Shown: positions 40,901 through 50,381, counted from the stretch's first letter. The stretch: DNA of 64,000 nucleotides from Amycolatopsis camponoti (GCF_902497555.1 NZ_CABVGP010000002.1:1996501-2060500), one strand, 5' to 3'. The notes: a model not told the origin generated them from the letters alone. Numbers and translations are program-made.

Positions 40901-42312
40901 CACCGGTGGCGAACTACAGCTTCGCCGAGGGCTGCGCGCCGGAGCTGACGGCGGGGACGTCGCGGGTGACGTCGTTGCAGGCGGCGTGGACGCTGGGCGA
41001 GAAGACCGGGGCGACCGCGAAGGACGCGACCGGCAACGCGAACGCGATCACCCTGACGGGCGGGTACGCCTGGGTTGACGGCCGCAGTGGCGGCGGGGTG
41101 CAGCTGGACGGCACCGGATCCGGCTCCACCGCCATGTCGGTGGTGGACACGACGCAGTCGTTCACGGTGTCGGCCTGGGTGAAGGCCGACGACCTGAACA
41201 GCGATTACACGGTCCTGTCCCAGAACGGCGTCAACACGCCGGGCTTCGTGCTGCGATACGCGAAGAACAGCAACCGGTGGGCGTTCGGGATGAACCCGTC
41301 GGACACCGCCGGAGCCGCCACCCAGTGGGCGACCGGAACCTCGGTGCCGCAGGCCGGCGCGTGGACGATGGTGACCGGCACGTTCGATCGTGGCGCGCTG
41401 CGGATCAGCCTGTCGGTGAACGGGAAACGTGAGGCGAGCGCGGGCGTCCCGGCGGCGTGGAGCGCGGCGGGCGCGTTCGTCCTCGGCGGTGAACCCGGGG
41501 CGAAGAACCTCTTCAAGGGCGTCGTGGATCAGGCCCGGGTGTGGGGCAAGGCGCTGAGCGCCGACCAGATCGCGGCCATGGCCGGCGCCCGGTACTACGA
41601 CACGGTCACGCAGGGCAGCGCCACCGCGACCGGCGGTGTCTCGCTGGCCACGGAACAGGACAGCGGCGGCAATCCCGCCGACTGCGCGGCGAAGTTCGAC
41701 AGCTCCTGGACGGGCCACATCGACGCGGCCAAGCCGGCGGACCTGCGTACGGACAAGTCGTTCACGGTCGAGGGCTGGGTACGCCACGACTGGTCGGCCG
41801 CGGATGCCTCGGCGCACGGCGCGGTCGACAACGTCGCACGCACTGTCGCCGGCATGGACGACGGCCAGGCGTCGCCGTTCATCCTGGGTTATCAGCCGTG
41901 GACGGACTCCGGCGGCGCGGTGCACGGCCGGTGGGCGTTCCTACTGCCGAGCGGGACCGTGGACGGGAACGGCACGTCGATCGAGTTCGGCGACTCCGAC
42001 GTCGTGAACAACACGTGGACGCACCTGGCGGCGACCTATGACCTGAGCACCAGGACGATGGCGCTCTATGTCAACGGCGTCCGTCAGGCGGGTGTCCTCT
42101 ACACGCCGACAGGTAACGCGTCCGGGGTGACGCCTCGCGCGGCGACGGGTGGTCTCCTGGTCGGCGAAGGGGTGTGGACGAAGGTCCACAGCAACTACTT
42201 CTACGGTGGTGTCGCCGGAATCCGTGTCTATTCCGGGGTCCGCACCGACACCGGCATCGTCATCGACAAGAGGGTCGACGACCCCGGCGCCCTCTTCGGC
42301 GTCCGCCACTGA
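37984..42312 (+). CDS. Secreted LamG (concanavalin A-like) repeat protein, RHS-locus partner
   Basis: A 1442-residue exported protein. GTG 37984 follows GAGGGGG and gives a clean signal peptide (hydrophobic FLAAVVGVAALPMLAAPA, cleavage after ASA about residue 33); GTG 37954 would bury it. The N-terminal region has the phrase TLTEFTRPVRVKHGPDWTPIDTTL common in actinobacterial RHS-partner proteins. Three LamG-like domains follow in the C-terminal half, marked by FSVAAWVKLAD, FTVSAWVKADD and FTVEGWVRHDW, each with WTHLAATYD- or WTMVTGTFD-type strands. The RHS gene follows after 37 bp. It may display or deliver the RHS toxin, or bind surface sugars; this is inferred from the pairing. Confidence 0.85.
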   Translation: MGVFGVPWRAPFLAAVVGVAALPMLAAPAASAAVSVPDQAPDEATASVWAREAGKQVLVTSRTTETSQTVANPDGSWTLTEFTRPVRVKHGPDWTPIDTTLVRNADGSVAPKATVLDLALNAGGTGSAAEPIVQAGEDGKEVGLKWTKDLPQPSLSGDTATYAEVLPGVDLTVRALPAGYTENLVVKTLSAARNPELRDISFGLHTKNTTVSVVPGAGRATPTSGARASDGLEVKDATGAVVFAGDASRMWDSSGAGSEAERQLGEGGGRHEAVMGVKLSADAVAISPDQTFLADPATRYPVTLDPDTWCSTCGMQAHAVVQSGHPEARNYNASDGDLSDLKAGYENDDSAGTSRSYLQMNTTQIAGTVVHSASLNTTITHTYNCSNAADTDLWLTGPFGGDITWNHQPGWSYYMSSVNVANCGNAPNVTGQFDATHAAKDAAAGRWPNVSLALVEDGQGGGVATWRRFALNPYLQVNYDSAPNLPTALSMQNGLLPCTSGPNRPWVYTKNPQLAGKVSDPDGGTLYAKFAVAYGALGHNVYAHDNGGNMVAVGTPGQNQQATAQLAAVPAGWINEDGIYNWSMQVTDNELWSSWVGNCEFTVDSKVPAQPVVAMPSWTHPAVQGDPVEFSIWTGMATDNFYDIDHFIYTTDGSEPQVQGSPSVPATQSTDGAGKMVAVGGIKATALNGNQNIIKVKSVNKAGTASPDAQCVVIPDSNPALDPASCSYHVEPITPGKNLVAAWSADESSGTTLADTAADTPGNAGLAAHPMTTVGGVTSGPGYDHGNSWTYPDTNGYSDGVKGAISLDGTTGYAKTADQVIDTSKAFSVAAWVKLADTVKSQAVIVQDGTQTAPFSLQYSQVSKTWTVRFTNADQANATDVRAAASGPAQAGVWTHLAATYDPPTQVATLYVDGVKQNTVVTPVWPASGPMVLGSGKANGVGTDFLHGQIDDAQAWQRTLSAADVRDLANTAAPVANYSFAEGCAPELTAGTSRVTSLQAAWTLGEKTGATAKDATGNANAITLTGGYAWVDGRSGGGVQLDGTGSGSTAMSVVDTTQSFTVSAWVKADDLNSDYTVLSQNGVNTPGFVLRYAKNSNRWAFGMNPSDTAGAATQWATGTSVPQAGAWTMVTGTFDRGALRISLSVNGKREASAGVPAAWSAAGAFVLGGEPGAKNLFKGVVDQARVWGKALSADQIAAMAGARYYDTVTQGSATATGGVSLATEQDSGGNPADCAAKFDSSWTGHIDAAKPADLRTDKSFTVEGWVRHDWSAADASAHGAVDNVARTVAGMDDGQASPFILGYQPWTDSGGAVHGRWAFLLPSGTVDGNGTSIEFGDSDVVNNTWTHLAATYDLSTRTMALYVNGVRQAGVLYTPTGNASGVTPRAATGGLLVGEGVWTKVHSNYFYGGVAGIRVYSGVRTDTGIVIDKRVDDPGALFGVRH

Positions 42313-42349
42313 ATCCCGTACCGGCTTCCGCACACAGGGGTAGGTTCAC

Positions 42350-45300
42350 ATGATCGTCAGACGTGCGCGTTTCCGCCTGCGGGCGACCGCGGTCGGTGTC
42401 GTCCTGGTGATGCTCGGCTCGGCGCAGTCGGCCGCGGCCGTGGCCGGCACGGGGTGGCACGGTCTGGGATGGGATCTCCCGCCCCTGCAGCAGACAGCTT
42501 CGGTGAAGGGCGCAGACGGCGGCTTCCTGCCGGTGACCAAGCCGACGGCGATGGCCCCCGCGGCCGTGGCGCAGGTCAGCTGGCCCGCCGCCGCGAGCAG
42601 CGTCGTCGACCTGTCCGCACCTGCCGGCACGGGCCAGGTCAAGGTGGCGCGGAGCGGCCAGAAGCAGGCACCGGGGGCGGCCGCGAAGGGCACGGTCAAG
42701 GTCACGACGCTCGACCAGGCGGCCGCGGCCAAGGCGGGGATCAAGGGCGTGCTCATGCAGGTGGCCCCGGTGTCCGGCGACATCGCCGGCCCGCTCCAGG
42801 TCGACCTCGACTACCAGAGCTTCGGCGCCGCGTACGGCGGTGGCTTCGGCGACCGGCTCCGCTTCGTCCAGTACCCGGCGTGCGTTCTGTCCACTCCGGA
42901 CAAGCCCGAGTGCCGCGTCGGAACGCCGGTGGCGTCGAACAACAACAGCGGCACGCACCACCTGACCGGCGAGGTGGCGCTGCCTGCCGCCGGCGCGCAG
43001 GCCGGCAAGGCCGACGTGAACACCCCCACCGCGAAGTCGGCGGTCGTCGCGGCGGAGGCAGGCACAGCCGGCGGCGGCGGGAACTTCGGCGCGACCGACC
43101 TCAAGCCGTCCGGGTCGTGGACGGCGGGTGGTCCCTCGGCGGACTTCCGGTTCTCCTACCCGATCGCGACGCCGTCGTGGCCGGGTGGCTCCGGGCCGTC
43201 GATCAGCCTCGACTACTCCTCCAGTGCGGTCGACGGGCTCACCTCGTCGACCAACAACCAGTCGTCGGGCCTCGGCGACGGCTGGGGCCTCAGCGGCGGC
43301 GGGTTCATCGAGCGCTCGTACAAGGGCTGCTCGGACGACCTCGGCGGCAACAACGCGCAGAACAAGACCGGCGACCTGTGCTGGTTCAACGACAACGCGA
43401 CCATCTCCTTCTCGGGCGCGAGCGGTGATTTGGTGCTCGACAAGGCGACCGGCGCCTGGCACCCCAAGGACGACGACGGCACGCGAGTCGAGCGGTTCGC
43501 GAACACCGTGAACGGCGACAAGTTCAACGAGTACTGGAAGGTCACCACCCCGAACGGGACCCAGTACTTCTTCGGCCTCAACCGGCTGCCCGGCTGGGCG
43601 GGCGGGCGGGCGGAGACGCAGTCGACGTGGACGGTCCCGGTCTTCGGCAACAATGACAACGAGCCATGCCACGCGGCCACCTATGCCACGTCGTGGTGCC
43701 AGCGCGCGTGGCGCTGGAACCTCGACTACGTCGTCGATCCGCACGGCAACGCGATTTCCTACTACTACCAGCCGGAAACCAACTACTACAACGTCAACCA
43801 GACGGCCGCGACCGCGAAGGACCCCGGCACGGCCTACACCCGCGGCGGTTACCTCACCAAGATCGAGTACGGCTTCAACGCGAATCTCGGTGACGTCTTC
43901 GGCCACGCCCCGGTGCAGGTCCTCTTCGACACGAGTGAGCGGTGCGTGCCCGGCGGGACCGTCACGTGTGATCCCTCGCAGCTGAATTCGAGCACGGCGA
44001 AATCCTGGCCGGACGTGCCGGCCGACCAGATCTGCGCCCCGGGCGTCGCCTGCAAATACGGCTCGCCGACGTTCTTCTCCCGCAAGCGGTACACCAAGAT
44101 CCGGACCCAGGTCAGCGACGGCGGAACGGGCTGGAAGCCGGTCGACGACTGGGCGCTCGGTCAGTCGTTCCCGGCGAGCGGCGACGGCAGCCCCGCCGCG
44201 TTGTGGCTGGATTCGGTCACCCAGACCGGTCGTGTCGCGAGTCCCTACACAACCGGCAACGCGATCACCCTCAACCCGACGACGTTCCACGGCGTCCTGA
44301 AGGCCAACCGCGTCAACGCCAACAGTCAGTACACCGCGATCACGCGCAACCGCATCGACGCGATCACGAACCCGCAGGGCGGCCTCACCACGATCACCTA
44401 CGCGGACCCGGAATGCGTGCCCGGCGTGAAGATGCCCGCCAACCCGGAGTCCAACACGCTGTCGTGCTACCCGGTCTACTGGACGCCGGGCGGTGCCACC
44501 AGTCCGATCCTGGACTGGTTCACCAAGTTTCGGGTCACCGACGTCCTCGAAGACGGCCGGACCGCGTTGTCCCAGACGAAACGCACGCACTACGACTACC
44601 TCGGCGGCGCGGCGTGGCACCACGACGACAACCCGCTGACCGACCCGAAGTACCGGACGTGGTCGGACTGGCGCGGCTACGGCGACGTGAAGACGACGGT
44701 CGGACAGGCGGGCAGCGACCCCGCCGGGCCGCCGGTGGTGTCGGAGTCGATCTACCTGCGGGGCATGGACGGCGACGCCCAGCCCGGAGGCGGCACCCGC
44801 AGCGTCAGCGTGACCAGCGACAACTGGAAGGAGTCGGTCACCGACCGGAAGGAGCTCACCGGGTTCGTCCGCGAGACCGTCTCCTACCTGAGCGGTAAGC
44901 CGATCGGCGGAGCGCTCAACGATCCCTGGGTCTCGGACCCGACGGCCACCGACGCCGACGGCCGCACCGCCGCTTACGTCGACACCGGGACCAGCCGCAG
45001 CCGTACCTGGCTCGAGGCGGCCGGCGCCTGGCGCATCGGGCGGACGCATACGACGTTCGGCAAGTACGGACTCGCCACGCAGGTCCAGACCGAGGCCGAC
45101 ACCGCCGACGCCGAGCAGACGACCTGCAGCATCACGCACTACCTCGAGAACACCGCCGACTGGCTGGTGACCTCCTCGAGCGACGTGCAGAAGATCTCCG
45201 GTCCGTGCGACGAAAAAGCGAACCCGCCGGGCCCGGACAACATCATCACCGACACCCGGACCTACTACGACGACCAGGCCCTGGGCGACGCGCCCAAGAA

Positions 45301-48300
45301 GGGCGACGTAACCCGGATCGACGGCCTGCAGTCCTGGGCCGCGGGGAGCGCGGAAACGTTCAAGGCCCCCGCTTCCACCACGGTGTACGACCTCTACGGC
45401 CGGGTCACGAGCGCCACGGACGCGCTCGGCCTGACGACCACGACGACCTACATCCCCGACAAGGGCGGCCCGGTCACCAGGATCGTCACCACCAGCCCGC
45501 CGATCAGCGCCGCCAACCCGGTCAAGCTGACCGAGATCAAGGACTTCGACCCGGTCTCCGGCGCGCTGGCCGGCGAGACCAGCCAGAGCGGGCTGCGCAC
45601 GGACGCGACGTTCGACGCTCTCGGCCGCACGCTGGCGGCCTGGCAGCCCACCCACAGCAAAGGAGCCAACGCTCCCGCCGACGTGACGTACGCGTACTCG
45701 CTGAGCAACACCGGTCCCAGCTCCATCGTGACCGGCTCGCTGCTCGCGAGCGGCAAGTACGCGAGCTCGTACGAGCTGGTCGACGGGCTCGGCCGGACCG
45801 TGCAGAAGCAGGCCCCGGCCCCGGACGACAGCGGTGGCCGGGTGGTCACCGACCACGTCTACGACTCCCAGGGCCGGGCCTGGAAGACGCACAACGCCTA
45901 CTGGAACAGCACGGCACCGGGCTCGACGTTGCTCGTCGTGCAGGACAACGCCGTGCCGAACACCGGCGCCACCACCTACGACAGCGCTGGGCGGGCAATC
46001 GCGAGCGCGTACCTGGCCAAGGGCACGGAACAGTGGCGCAGCACGACGATCCCGGACGGCGACCGCACCACGACGATCCCGCCCGCGGGTGGCACCGCCA
46101 CCACCACGATCACCAACGGCCTCGGCCAGCAGACCCAGCTGCTCCAGTACAAGGATCCGGCGAAGACGTCGCCGGGATCGCCCGCGGACACCACGACGTA
46201 CACCTACACTCGCAGTGGCCAGCAGGCGAGCATCACCGACACCACGGGCAAGAACCGCTGGACGTTCGGCTACGACCTGAACGACCGCAAGACCTCGTCG
46301 ACCGATCCGGACACCGGGACGACGACGTTCACCTACGACGACGCCGGGAAGCTGACCAGCACCACCGACGCCCGGCACCGGCAGATCAGCTACGCCTACG
46401 ACAACCTCGGCCGGAAGACGGCCGAGTACGACGGCGACGTCGCGTCGGGCACGAAGCTGACCGAGTGGACCTACGACACGCTGCTGCCCGGGCTGGCGAC
46501 CGCGTCCATCCGGTACGCGGACGGCAAGACCTACCGGAAGGAAGTCACCGGTTACGACACCGCCGGACGGCCCACGGGCAGTACCGTGACGATCCCGACG
46601 GGGGAGATCGGGCTGGCCGGGACGTACCAGTTCGGGATCACCTACGACCCGAACTCCGGTGCCGTGCGCACGATGACCAGCCCGGGGGTGGGCCGGCTGC
46701 CCGACGAGGAGATGTCGTTCGGCTACTCCACGCTGGGCGTGCCGCTGACGATGCTGGCCGCCGACTCGACCGGTGGTGCGACGCAGCTGGTCTCGCAGAC
46801 GAAATACAACCCGCTGGGGCAGGTGCTGCGGACCAACTTCCAGGACGCGGCGAACCCGAACCAGGTTTCGGTCACCACCACCTACGAGGACGGCACGAAC
46901 CGGCTCGCCACCACACAGGCCCAGCGGGCCACGTCGGCGAACTACTGGATCGCCAACCGGGTGTACACCTACAACCCGGCCGGCGGCATCACGAAGATCG
47001 CCGACACCCCGGCGGACGCGCTCGCCGACGTCCAGTGCTTCCGGCAGGACTACCTCCAGCGGCTCACCGACGCCTGGACGCCACCTTCGGGCGACTGTGC
47101 CACCGCACCCACCACAACCGGTTTGGGTGGCGCGGCGCCGTACTGGACTTCCTGGACGTTCGACGACCTCGGCAACCGGAAGACGCAGGTCCAGCACGCG
47201 GGCGCGGGCGACATCACCACGACGTCGACCTATCCGGCGTCGGGCGACCTGCAGCCGCACGCGGTCCAGGCGACGACCACGTCCGGTCCGGCGGGGACGT
47301 CGCAGGCGGCCTACAGCTACGACGAAGCGGGGAGCACGAAGAGCCGCGGCCCGGCCGGCGCGGCGCAGACGTTCACCTACGACGCCGAGGGGCACGTCGC
47401 CACCGCCACCGAGGCCAACGGCGCGACCAGCAAGTACCTGTACGACGCGGACGGCGCGTTGCTGATCGTGCGTGAGCCGACCGGGACGACGCTTACGGTC
47501 GGCGACACCGAGCTGAACGTCCCCACGGGCGGGACGAAGGCGCTCGGCACGCGGTCCTACAGCTACAACGGCCAGGTGATCGCCACCCGCAGGGGCGACA
47601 CCGGCCTCTCGTGGAAGCTGTCCGACCACCTCGGCACGACGTACGCCACGGTGGACGCGGGGAACCTGGCGGTGTCGAAGCGCTGGCAGGACCCGTATGG
47701 CCTGAGCCGCGGCACCCCGCCGTCGACGTGGCCGGACAAGCACGGCTACGTCGGCGGCTACCAGACCACGACGGGGGTGACCCACCTCGGCGCGCGCGAC
47801 TACGACCCGGCCACCGGCCGGTTCCTGAGCGTGGATCCGGTCCTGAACCCGGCGGATCCGCAGTCGATGAACGGCTACGGCTATGGCGACGCGAACCCGG
47901 TCAACCTCTCCGACCCGTCCGGCCTGTACGTGGTGGGTGGCGTGGACCCGAACACCGGCGTGCCCTACGGCGTCAGCTACAACGACCACGGAGGGGCGAC
48001 GCTGGTCGGGATCTTCCCGGAGAGCGAGCTGGCCGGCGCGGCCTTGATCAACCCGAAGCAGGCCAAGAAGCAGCGCGCGTATCACGAGAGCGTGCATAGA
48101 GCGCAACGCCAGCGTCATTTGTCGACGTATTCCCCGGTGACGAATGACTTCGTCCGATTGCAGAGCTTCTGGTCGATGATGGGCAGCGCGTACAACGACC
48201 GGGATTTCTGGGACACGGCGACCGGGGCCGGCAATGAGCACGCGTGTTTCGGCGCGCGTGGGTGTCAGATGGCGTGGATTCACCTCCAGGAGAATCCCGA

Positions 48301-49378
48301 CGACATCGAAGGCGCGAAGAGTATCGCGGCGTTCTATTGTGTCGAGCACTACGAGGAGTGCGCGCACACGAAGTTCTGGGACGACAACGTCCACCAGATG
48401 TTCCAGGACCTGCTGATGCTCGGCGCGATGGGCCTGGGCGGCGCCGGGAGTGCGGCAGAAGGCGAAGCGGCAGCGGCGACCGGTGCCGAAGGTGCGGCCA
48501 GGGCCGAGGCCGAAGCCGGAACAACGGCCTCCGCGGGCAGGTCCCTCGAGGAAGGTGGGGGTACCTCGAAGAGCTGTAAAGCGCGCGGCGCCAACAGTTT
48601 CGTCGCCGGTACGCCGGTTCTCATGGCTGATGGCACGACGAAGCCCATCGACGAGGTCAAGGTCGGCGACGAGGTCGAGAACGAGTTACCCGGAAGCGAC
48701 TGGCGCCAGCGCCATGTGGTGACCGCACGCCACGTGACCGATGACGACAAGGACTTCGCCGACATCACCGTCGAGACACCCACAGGCACCAGTGTGGTCA
48801 AGTCGACCGCGCACCACCTGTTCTGGGACGTCACCACTCGCACGTGGACCTTCGCGGCGGACCTGCGGCCGGGCGACCAGCTCGATACGCCGCGCGGCGA
48901 TGCCCGCGTTGGTGGTGTACACCGCTTCACCGCTGCAGCTCGTACCTACAACCTCACGGTTGACGAAGTCCACACGTACTACGTGGTCGCGGGCGATACG
49001 CCGGTGCTCGTGCACAACGACCCGGCCGGTCCGCCGGACCCTGGTCCCGGCCGGATTTACCTTTGGCGTGCGGTTACCGCGAGCGAGCTCGGGGACATCT
49101 CGGCGAATCGGACCTGGAACAGTCCGCAAGGCGTCAAATACTTCTCTTTTACCGAGCAAGGTGCTTCCGAATATGCGCGACGAGCTTACGCGGCCTTTCC
49201 TCAGGATGGTCCGTATACCATGATTCGCACTTCGGTCAAGGCTTCGGACCTCTCCGAAGGGGCGCGCATGGCGTACACTGCCGACGTCGTTGATGGTGGT
49301 GTGGCTCTCAACAACGGTGAGCTGAAGATTCTCGGAAGGCCTTCGATCATGACTGGCATGAGTGTGGGTTGCGGATGA
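42350..49378 (+). CDS. RHS/YD-repeat polymorphic toxin with Hint domain and C-terminal toxin tip
   Basis: A 2342-residue secreted protein. Residues 1-32 are a signal peptide (VGVVLVMLGSAQSAAA). YD repeats fill about 1000-1820 (e.g. YTYTRSGQQASITD, FTYDDAGKLTSTTDARH, YSYDEAGSTKSRG). The RHS core ends with the hallmark HLGARDYDPATGRFLSVDP and NGYGYGDANPVNLSDPSGL (about 1860), after which the sequence is variable and lower in GC. A Hint (intein-like) domain spans about 2076-2223, from Cys2076 through NSFVAGTPVLMADGTTKPI to TPVLVHN. The final 119 residues are the likely toxin: YLWRAVTASELGDI, VKYFSFTEQGASEYARRAYA, NNGELKI, an R-S-E-like order recalling ADP-ribosyltransferases (tentative). An immunity-type gene overlaps its end. 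Confidence 0.9.
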   Translation: MIVRRARFRLRATAVGVVLVMLGSAQSAAAVAGTGWHGLGWDLPPLQQTASVKGADGGFLPVTKPTAMAPAAVAQVSWPAAASSVVDLSAPAGTGQVKVARSGQKQAPGAAAKGTVKVTTLDQAAAAKAGIKGVLMQVAPVSGDIAGPLQVDLDYQSFGAAYGGGFGDRLRFVQYPACVLSTPDKPECRVGTPVASNNNSGTHHLTGEVALPAAGAQAGKADVNTPTAKSAVVAAEAGTAGGGGNFGATDLKPSGSWTAGGPSADFRFSYPIATPSWPGGSGPSISLDYSSSAVDGLTSSTNNQSSGLGDGWGLSGGGFIERSYKGCSDDLGGNNAQNKTGDLCWFNDNATISFSGASGDLVLDKATGAWHPKDDDGTRVERFANTVNGDKFNEYWKVTTPNGTQYFFGLNRLPGWAGGRAETQSTWTVPVFGNNDNEPCHAATYATSWCQRAWRWNLDYVVDPHGNAISYYYQPETNYYNVNQTAATAKDPGTAYTRGGYLTKIEYGFNANLGDVFGHAPVQVLFDTSERCVPGGTVTCDPSQLNSSTAKSWPDVPADQICAPGVACKYGSPTFFSRKRYTKIRTQVSDGGTGWKPVDDWALGQSFPASGDGSPAALWLDSVTQTGRVASPYTTGNAITLNPTTFHGVLKANRVNANSQYTAITRNRIDAITNPQGGLTTITYADPECVPGVKMPANPESNTLSCYPVYWTPGGATSPILDWFTKFRVTDVLEDGRTALSQTKRTHYDYLGGAAWHHDDNPLTDPKYRTWSDWRGYGDVKTTVGQAGSDPAGPPVVSESIYLRGMDGDAQPGGGTRSVSVTSDNWKESVTDRKELTGFVRETVSYLSGKPIGGALNDPWVSDPTATDADGRTAAYVDTGTSRSRTWLEAAGAWRIGRTHTTFGKYGLATQVQTEADTADAEQTTCSITHYLENTADWLVTSSSDVQKISGPCDEKANPPGPDNIITDTRTYYDDQALGDAPKKGDVTRIDGLQSWAAGSAETFKAPASTTVYDLYGRVTSATDALGLTTTTTYIPDKGGPVTRIVTTSPPISAANPVKLTEIKDFDPVSGALAGETSQSGLRTDATFDALGRTLAAWQPTHSKGANAPADVTYAYSLSNTGPSSIVTGSLLASGKYASSYELVDGLGRTVQKQAPAPDDSGGRVVTDHVYDSQGRAWKTHNAYWNSTAPGSTLLVVQDNAVPNTGATTYDSAGRAIASAYLAKGTEQWRSTTIPDGDRTTTIPPAGGTATTTITNGLGQQTQLLQYKDPAKTSPGSPADTTTYTYTRSGQQASITDTTGKNRWTFGYDLNDRKTSSTDPDTGTTTFTYDDAGKLTSTTDARHRQISYAYDNLGRKTAEYDGDVASGTKLTEWTYDTLLPGLATASIRYADGKTYRKEVTGYDTAGRPTGSTVTIPTGEIGLAGTYQFGITYDPNSGAVRTMTSPGVGRLPDEEMSFGYSTLGVPLTMLAADSTGGATQLVSQTKYNPLGQVLRTNFQDAANPNQVSVTTTYEDGTNRLATTQAQRATSANYWIANRVYTYNPAGGITKIADTPADALADVQCFRQDYLQRLTDAWTPPSGDCATAPTTTGLGGAAPYWTSWTFDDLGNRKTQVQHAGAGDITTTSTYPASGDLQPHAVQATTTSGPAGTSQAAYSYDEAGSTKSRGPAGAAQTFTYDAEGHVATATEANGATSKYLYDADGALLIVREPTGTTLTVGDTELNVPTGGTKALGTRSYSYNGQVIATRRGDTGLSWKLSDHLGTTYATVDAGNLAVSKRWQDPYGLSRGTPPSTWPDKHGYVGGYQTTTGVTHLGARDYDPATGRFLSVDPVLNPADPQSMNGYGYGDANPVNLSDPSGLYVVGGVDPNTGVPYGVSYNDHGGATLVGIFPESELAGAALINPKQAKKQRAYHESVHRAQRQRHLSTYSPVTNDFVRLQSFWSMMGSAYNDRDFWDTATGAGNEHACFGARGCQMAWIHLQENPDDIEGAKSIAAFYCVEHYEECAHTKFWDDNVHQMFQDLLMLGAMGLGGAGSAAEGEAAAATGAEGAARAEAEAGTTASAGRSLEEGGGTSKSCKARGANSFVAGTPVLMADGTTKPIDEVKVGDEVENELPGSDWRQRHVVTARHVTDDDKDFADITVETPTGTSVVKSTAHHLFWDVTTRTWTFAADLRPGDQLDTPRGDARVGGVHRFTAAARTYNLTVDEVHTYYVVAGDTPVLVHNDPAGPPDPGPGRIYLWRAVTASELGDISANRTWNSPQGVKYFSFTEQGASEYARRAYAAFPQDGPYTMIRTSVKASDLSEGARMAYTADVVDGGVALNNGELKILGRPSIMTGMSVGCG

Positions 49379-49854
49379 GATACGTAATCGCCGCGTCCAC
49401 GGCCCGGCTGGTCGAGGAGTGCAGGAAAGCCTTGGCAGGAGTCCCGGACATCGACTTCCGAGTCGGCTCGGTGTCCGAGTCCGGGGCCGACTGCGATGCC
49501 GCGGTCCTTAGCTTCCCGCTGGCCCATGAGCGCTACGGAGGAGAGCCGCGCGTGGGCGTCGCTCAGGTTCTCGTGAATGAACGGGAAGACGATGCACCGC
49601 CGATCATCTTGGCGGCTCCGCCTCGACCTGTTGTAGCTACCGCGGCTGAAGTAAGCGATGCCGAGGTCGAGGAGCATGTCGTTCGTGTTCTCGTCTCGAC
49701 CAGGGACGTGTTCTTGAGGGCGTTTCCGGAGGAAACGGATTCGAGGATACTTGTCCATTTGGAGGCGGCCGGAATCGATCGCCGGGACATGAAGCCGACG
49801 CTCAGCGCGCTCCGGAAGTTCCTGAGCGGGCATGGCGTGCTGAAGGGGCGCTGA
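49375..49854 (+). CDS. Putative immunity protein of the RHS toxin
   Basis: A 159-residue cytoplasmic protein whose ATG overlaps the toxin stop by four bases (ATGA), the usual placement of an immunity gene. The first half, MRYVIAASTARLVEECRKALAG then ADCDAAVLSFPLAHERYGGEPRVGVAQVLVN and PPIILAAPP, is an alternating beta/alpha pattern that faintly recalls macro domains, which can remove ADP-ribose. If the toxin is an ADP-ribosyltransferase that would be a neat antidote, but this is a guess. The second half is helical and ends LSALRKFLSGHGVLKGR. GC is lower than in flanking core genes, in keeping with a toxin tip-immunity cassette gained by recombination. Confidence 0.7.
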   Translation: MRYVIAASTARLVEECRKALAGVPDIDFRVGSVSESGADCDAAVLSFPLAHERYGGEPRVGVAQVLVNEREDDAPPIILAAPPRPVVATAAEVSDAEVEEHVVRVLVSTRDVFLRAFPEETDSRILVHLEAAGIDRRDMKPTLSALRKFLSGHGVLKGR

Positions 49855-49857
49855 AGG

Positions 49858-50198
49858 AGGCTCTCCTCGAGCTGACCACGCCGCATTGGTCGAGTCGGTC
49901 TGCTGACATTAACGTCGCGGCCGCCTACAGGCCTGCCTGATGGCTGTCACCGACCTACGCAGGTGCTTTCCCGGCTCACCACAGATGAGGGTGGACCGAG
50001 AAACTTTGACACGGCAACGGCGTCGCAGTTGCTCACCGAAGTTGCGGCAGCTCTGACCAGCGGCCGCGGCGTGCCCAGGGCGGGCGCCATCTGTCGCTGC
50101 TTCGTCGGCCGGCGAAGTCGGCATCGAGGAAGGCGAGCAGCTCAGCCAGATCGGGCTGCCAGTTGTCAGTCAGTACGTCAGACGACCCACAGCGGGAA
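49858..50198. other. Degraded region between the immunity gene and the integrase remnant
   Basis: No full gene is visible. Short open stretches on both strands have no start signals or recognisable domains. Its place between a toxin cassette and a tRNA-side integrase fragment suggests leftover mobile-element DNA. Confidence 0.4.
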
Positions 50199-50329
50199 GA
50201 ACCTCGGTCGCGGTGCTGCACCAGATCTACGCCAAGGTCATCGCTGGCTTGGAGTCAGCGGCCCACAACCGCGTCGAGAAGGCGCTCGACTGGCAGGACG
50301 ACGACGGCCCGAAGCGCGGGGGCGCATAG
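50199..50329 (+). pseudogene. Tyrosine recombinase (phage integrase) C-terminal remnant
   Basis: The plus frame ending at TAG 50327-50329 reads RTSVAVLHQIYAKVIAGLE then NRVEKALDW. This matches the extreme C-terminus of actinobacterial integrases (VLLRVYAKCI...RRIEAAL type), just downstream of where the catalytic Tyr would sit. The rest of the enzyme, including its His-x-x-Arg and Tyr motifs, is absent; the frame stays open to about 50105 but with unrelated residues. It lies on the 3' side of the minus-strand tRNA, where tRNA-targeting elements place their integrase. It marks a former integrated element. Confidence 0.55.
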
Positions 50330-50381
50330 GGGGTGAAGGGTCGTAGACAGCTGGACACCGCCGGACACGACCGGACTCACG

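Noticed and set aside
38047..41925. A 1292-codon minus-strand frame across the LamG gene
   Set aside because: Shadow of the LamG protein: Arg/His-rich, no recognisable domain and no start signal.
42260..48394. A 2044-codon open frame on the minus strand across the RHS gene
   Set aside because: Composition is Arg/Val/Gly-rich shadow coding from third-position GC bias; it has no domains, and the plus strand has clear YD repeats.
50033..50221. A 62-codon minus frame (SDVLTDNWQPDLAELLAFLDADFAG) in the degraded region
   Set aside because: The residues look somewhat protein-like, but there is no start signal, it overlaps the integrase remnant frame, and no family is recognised.
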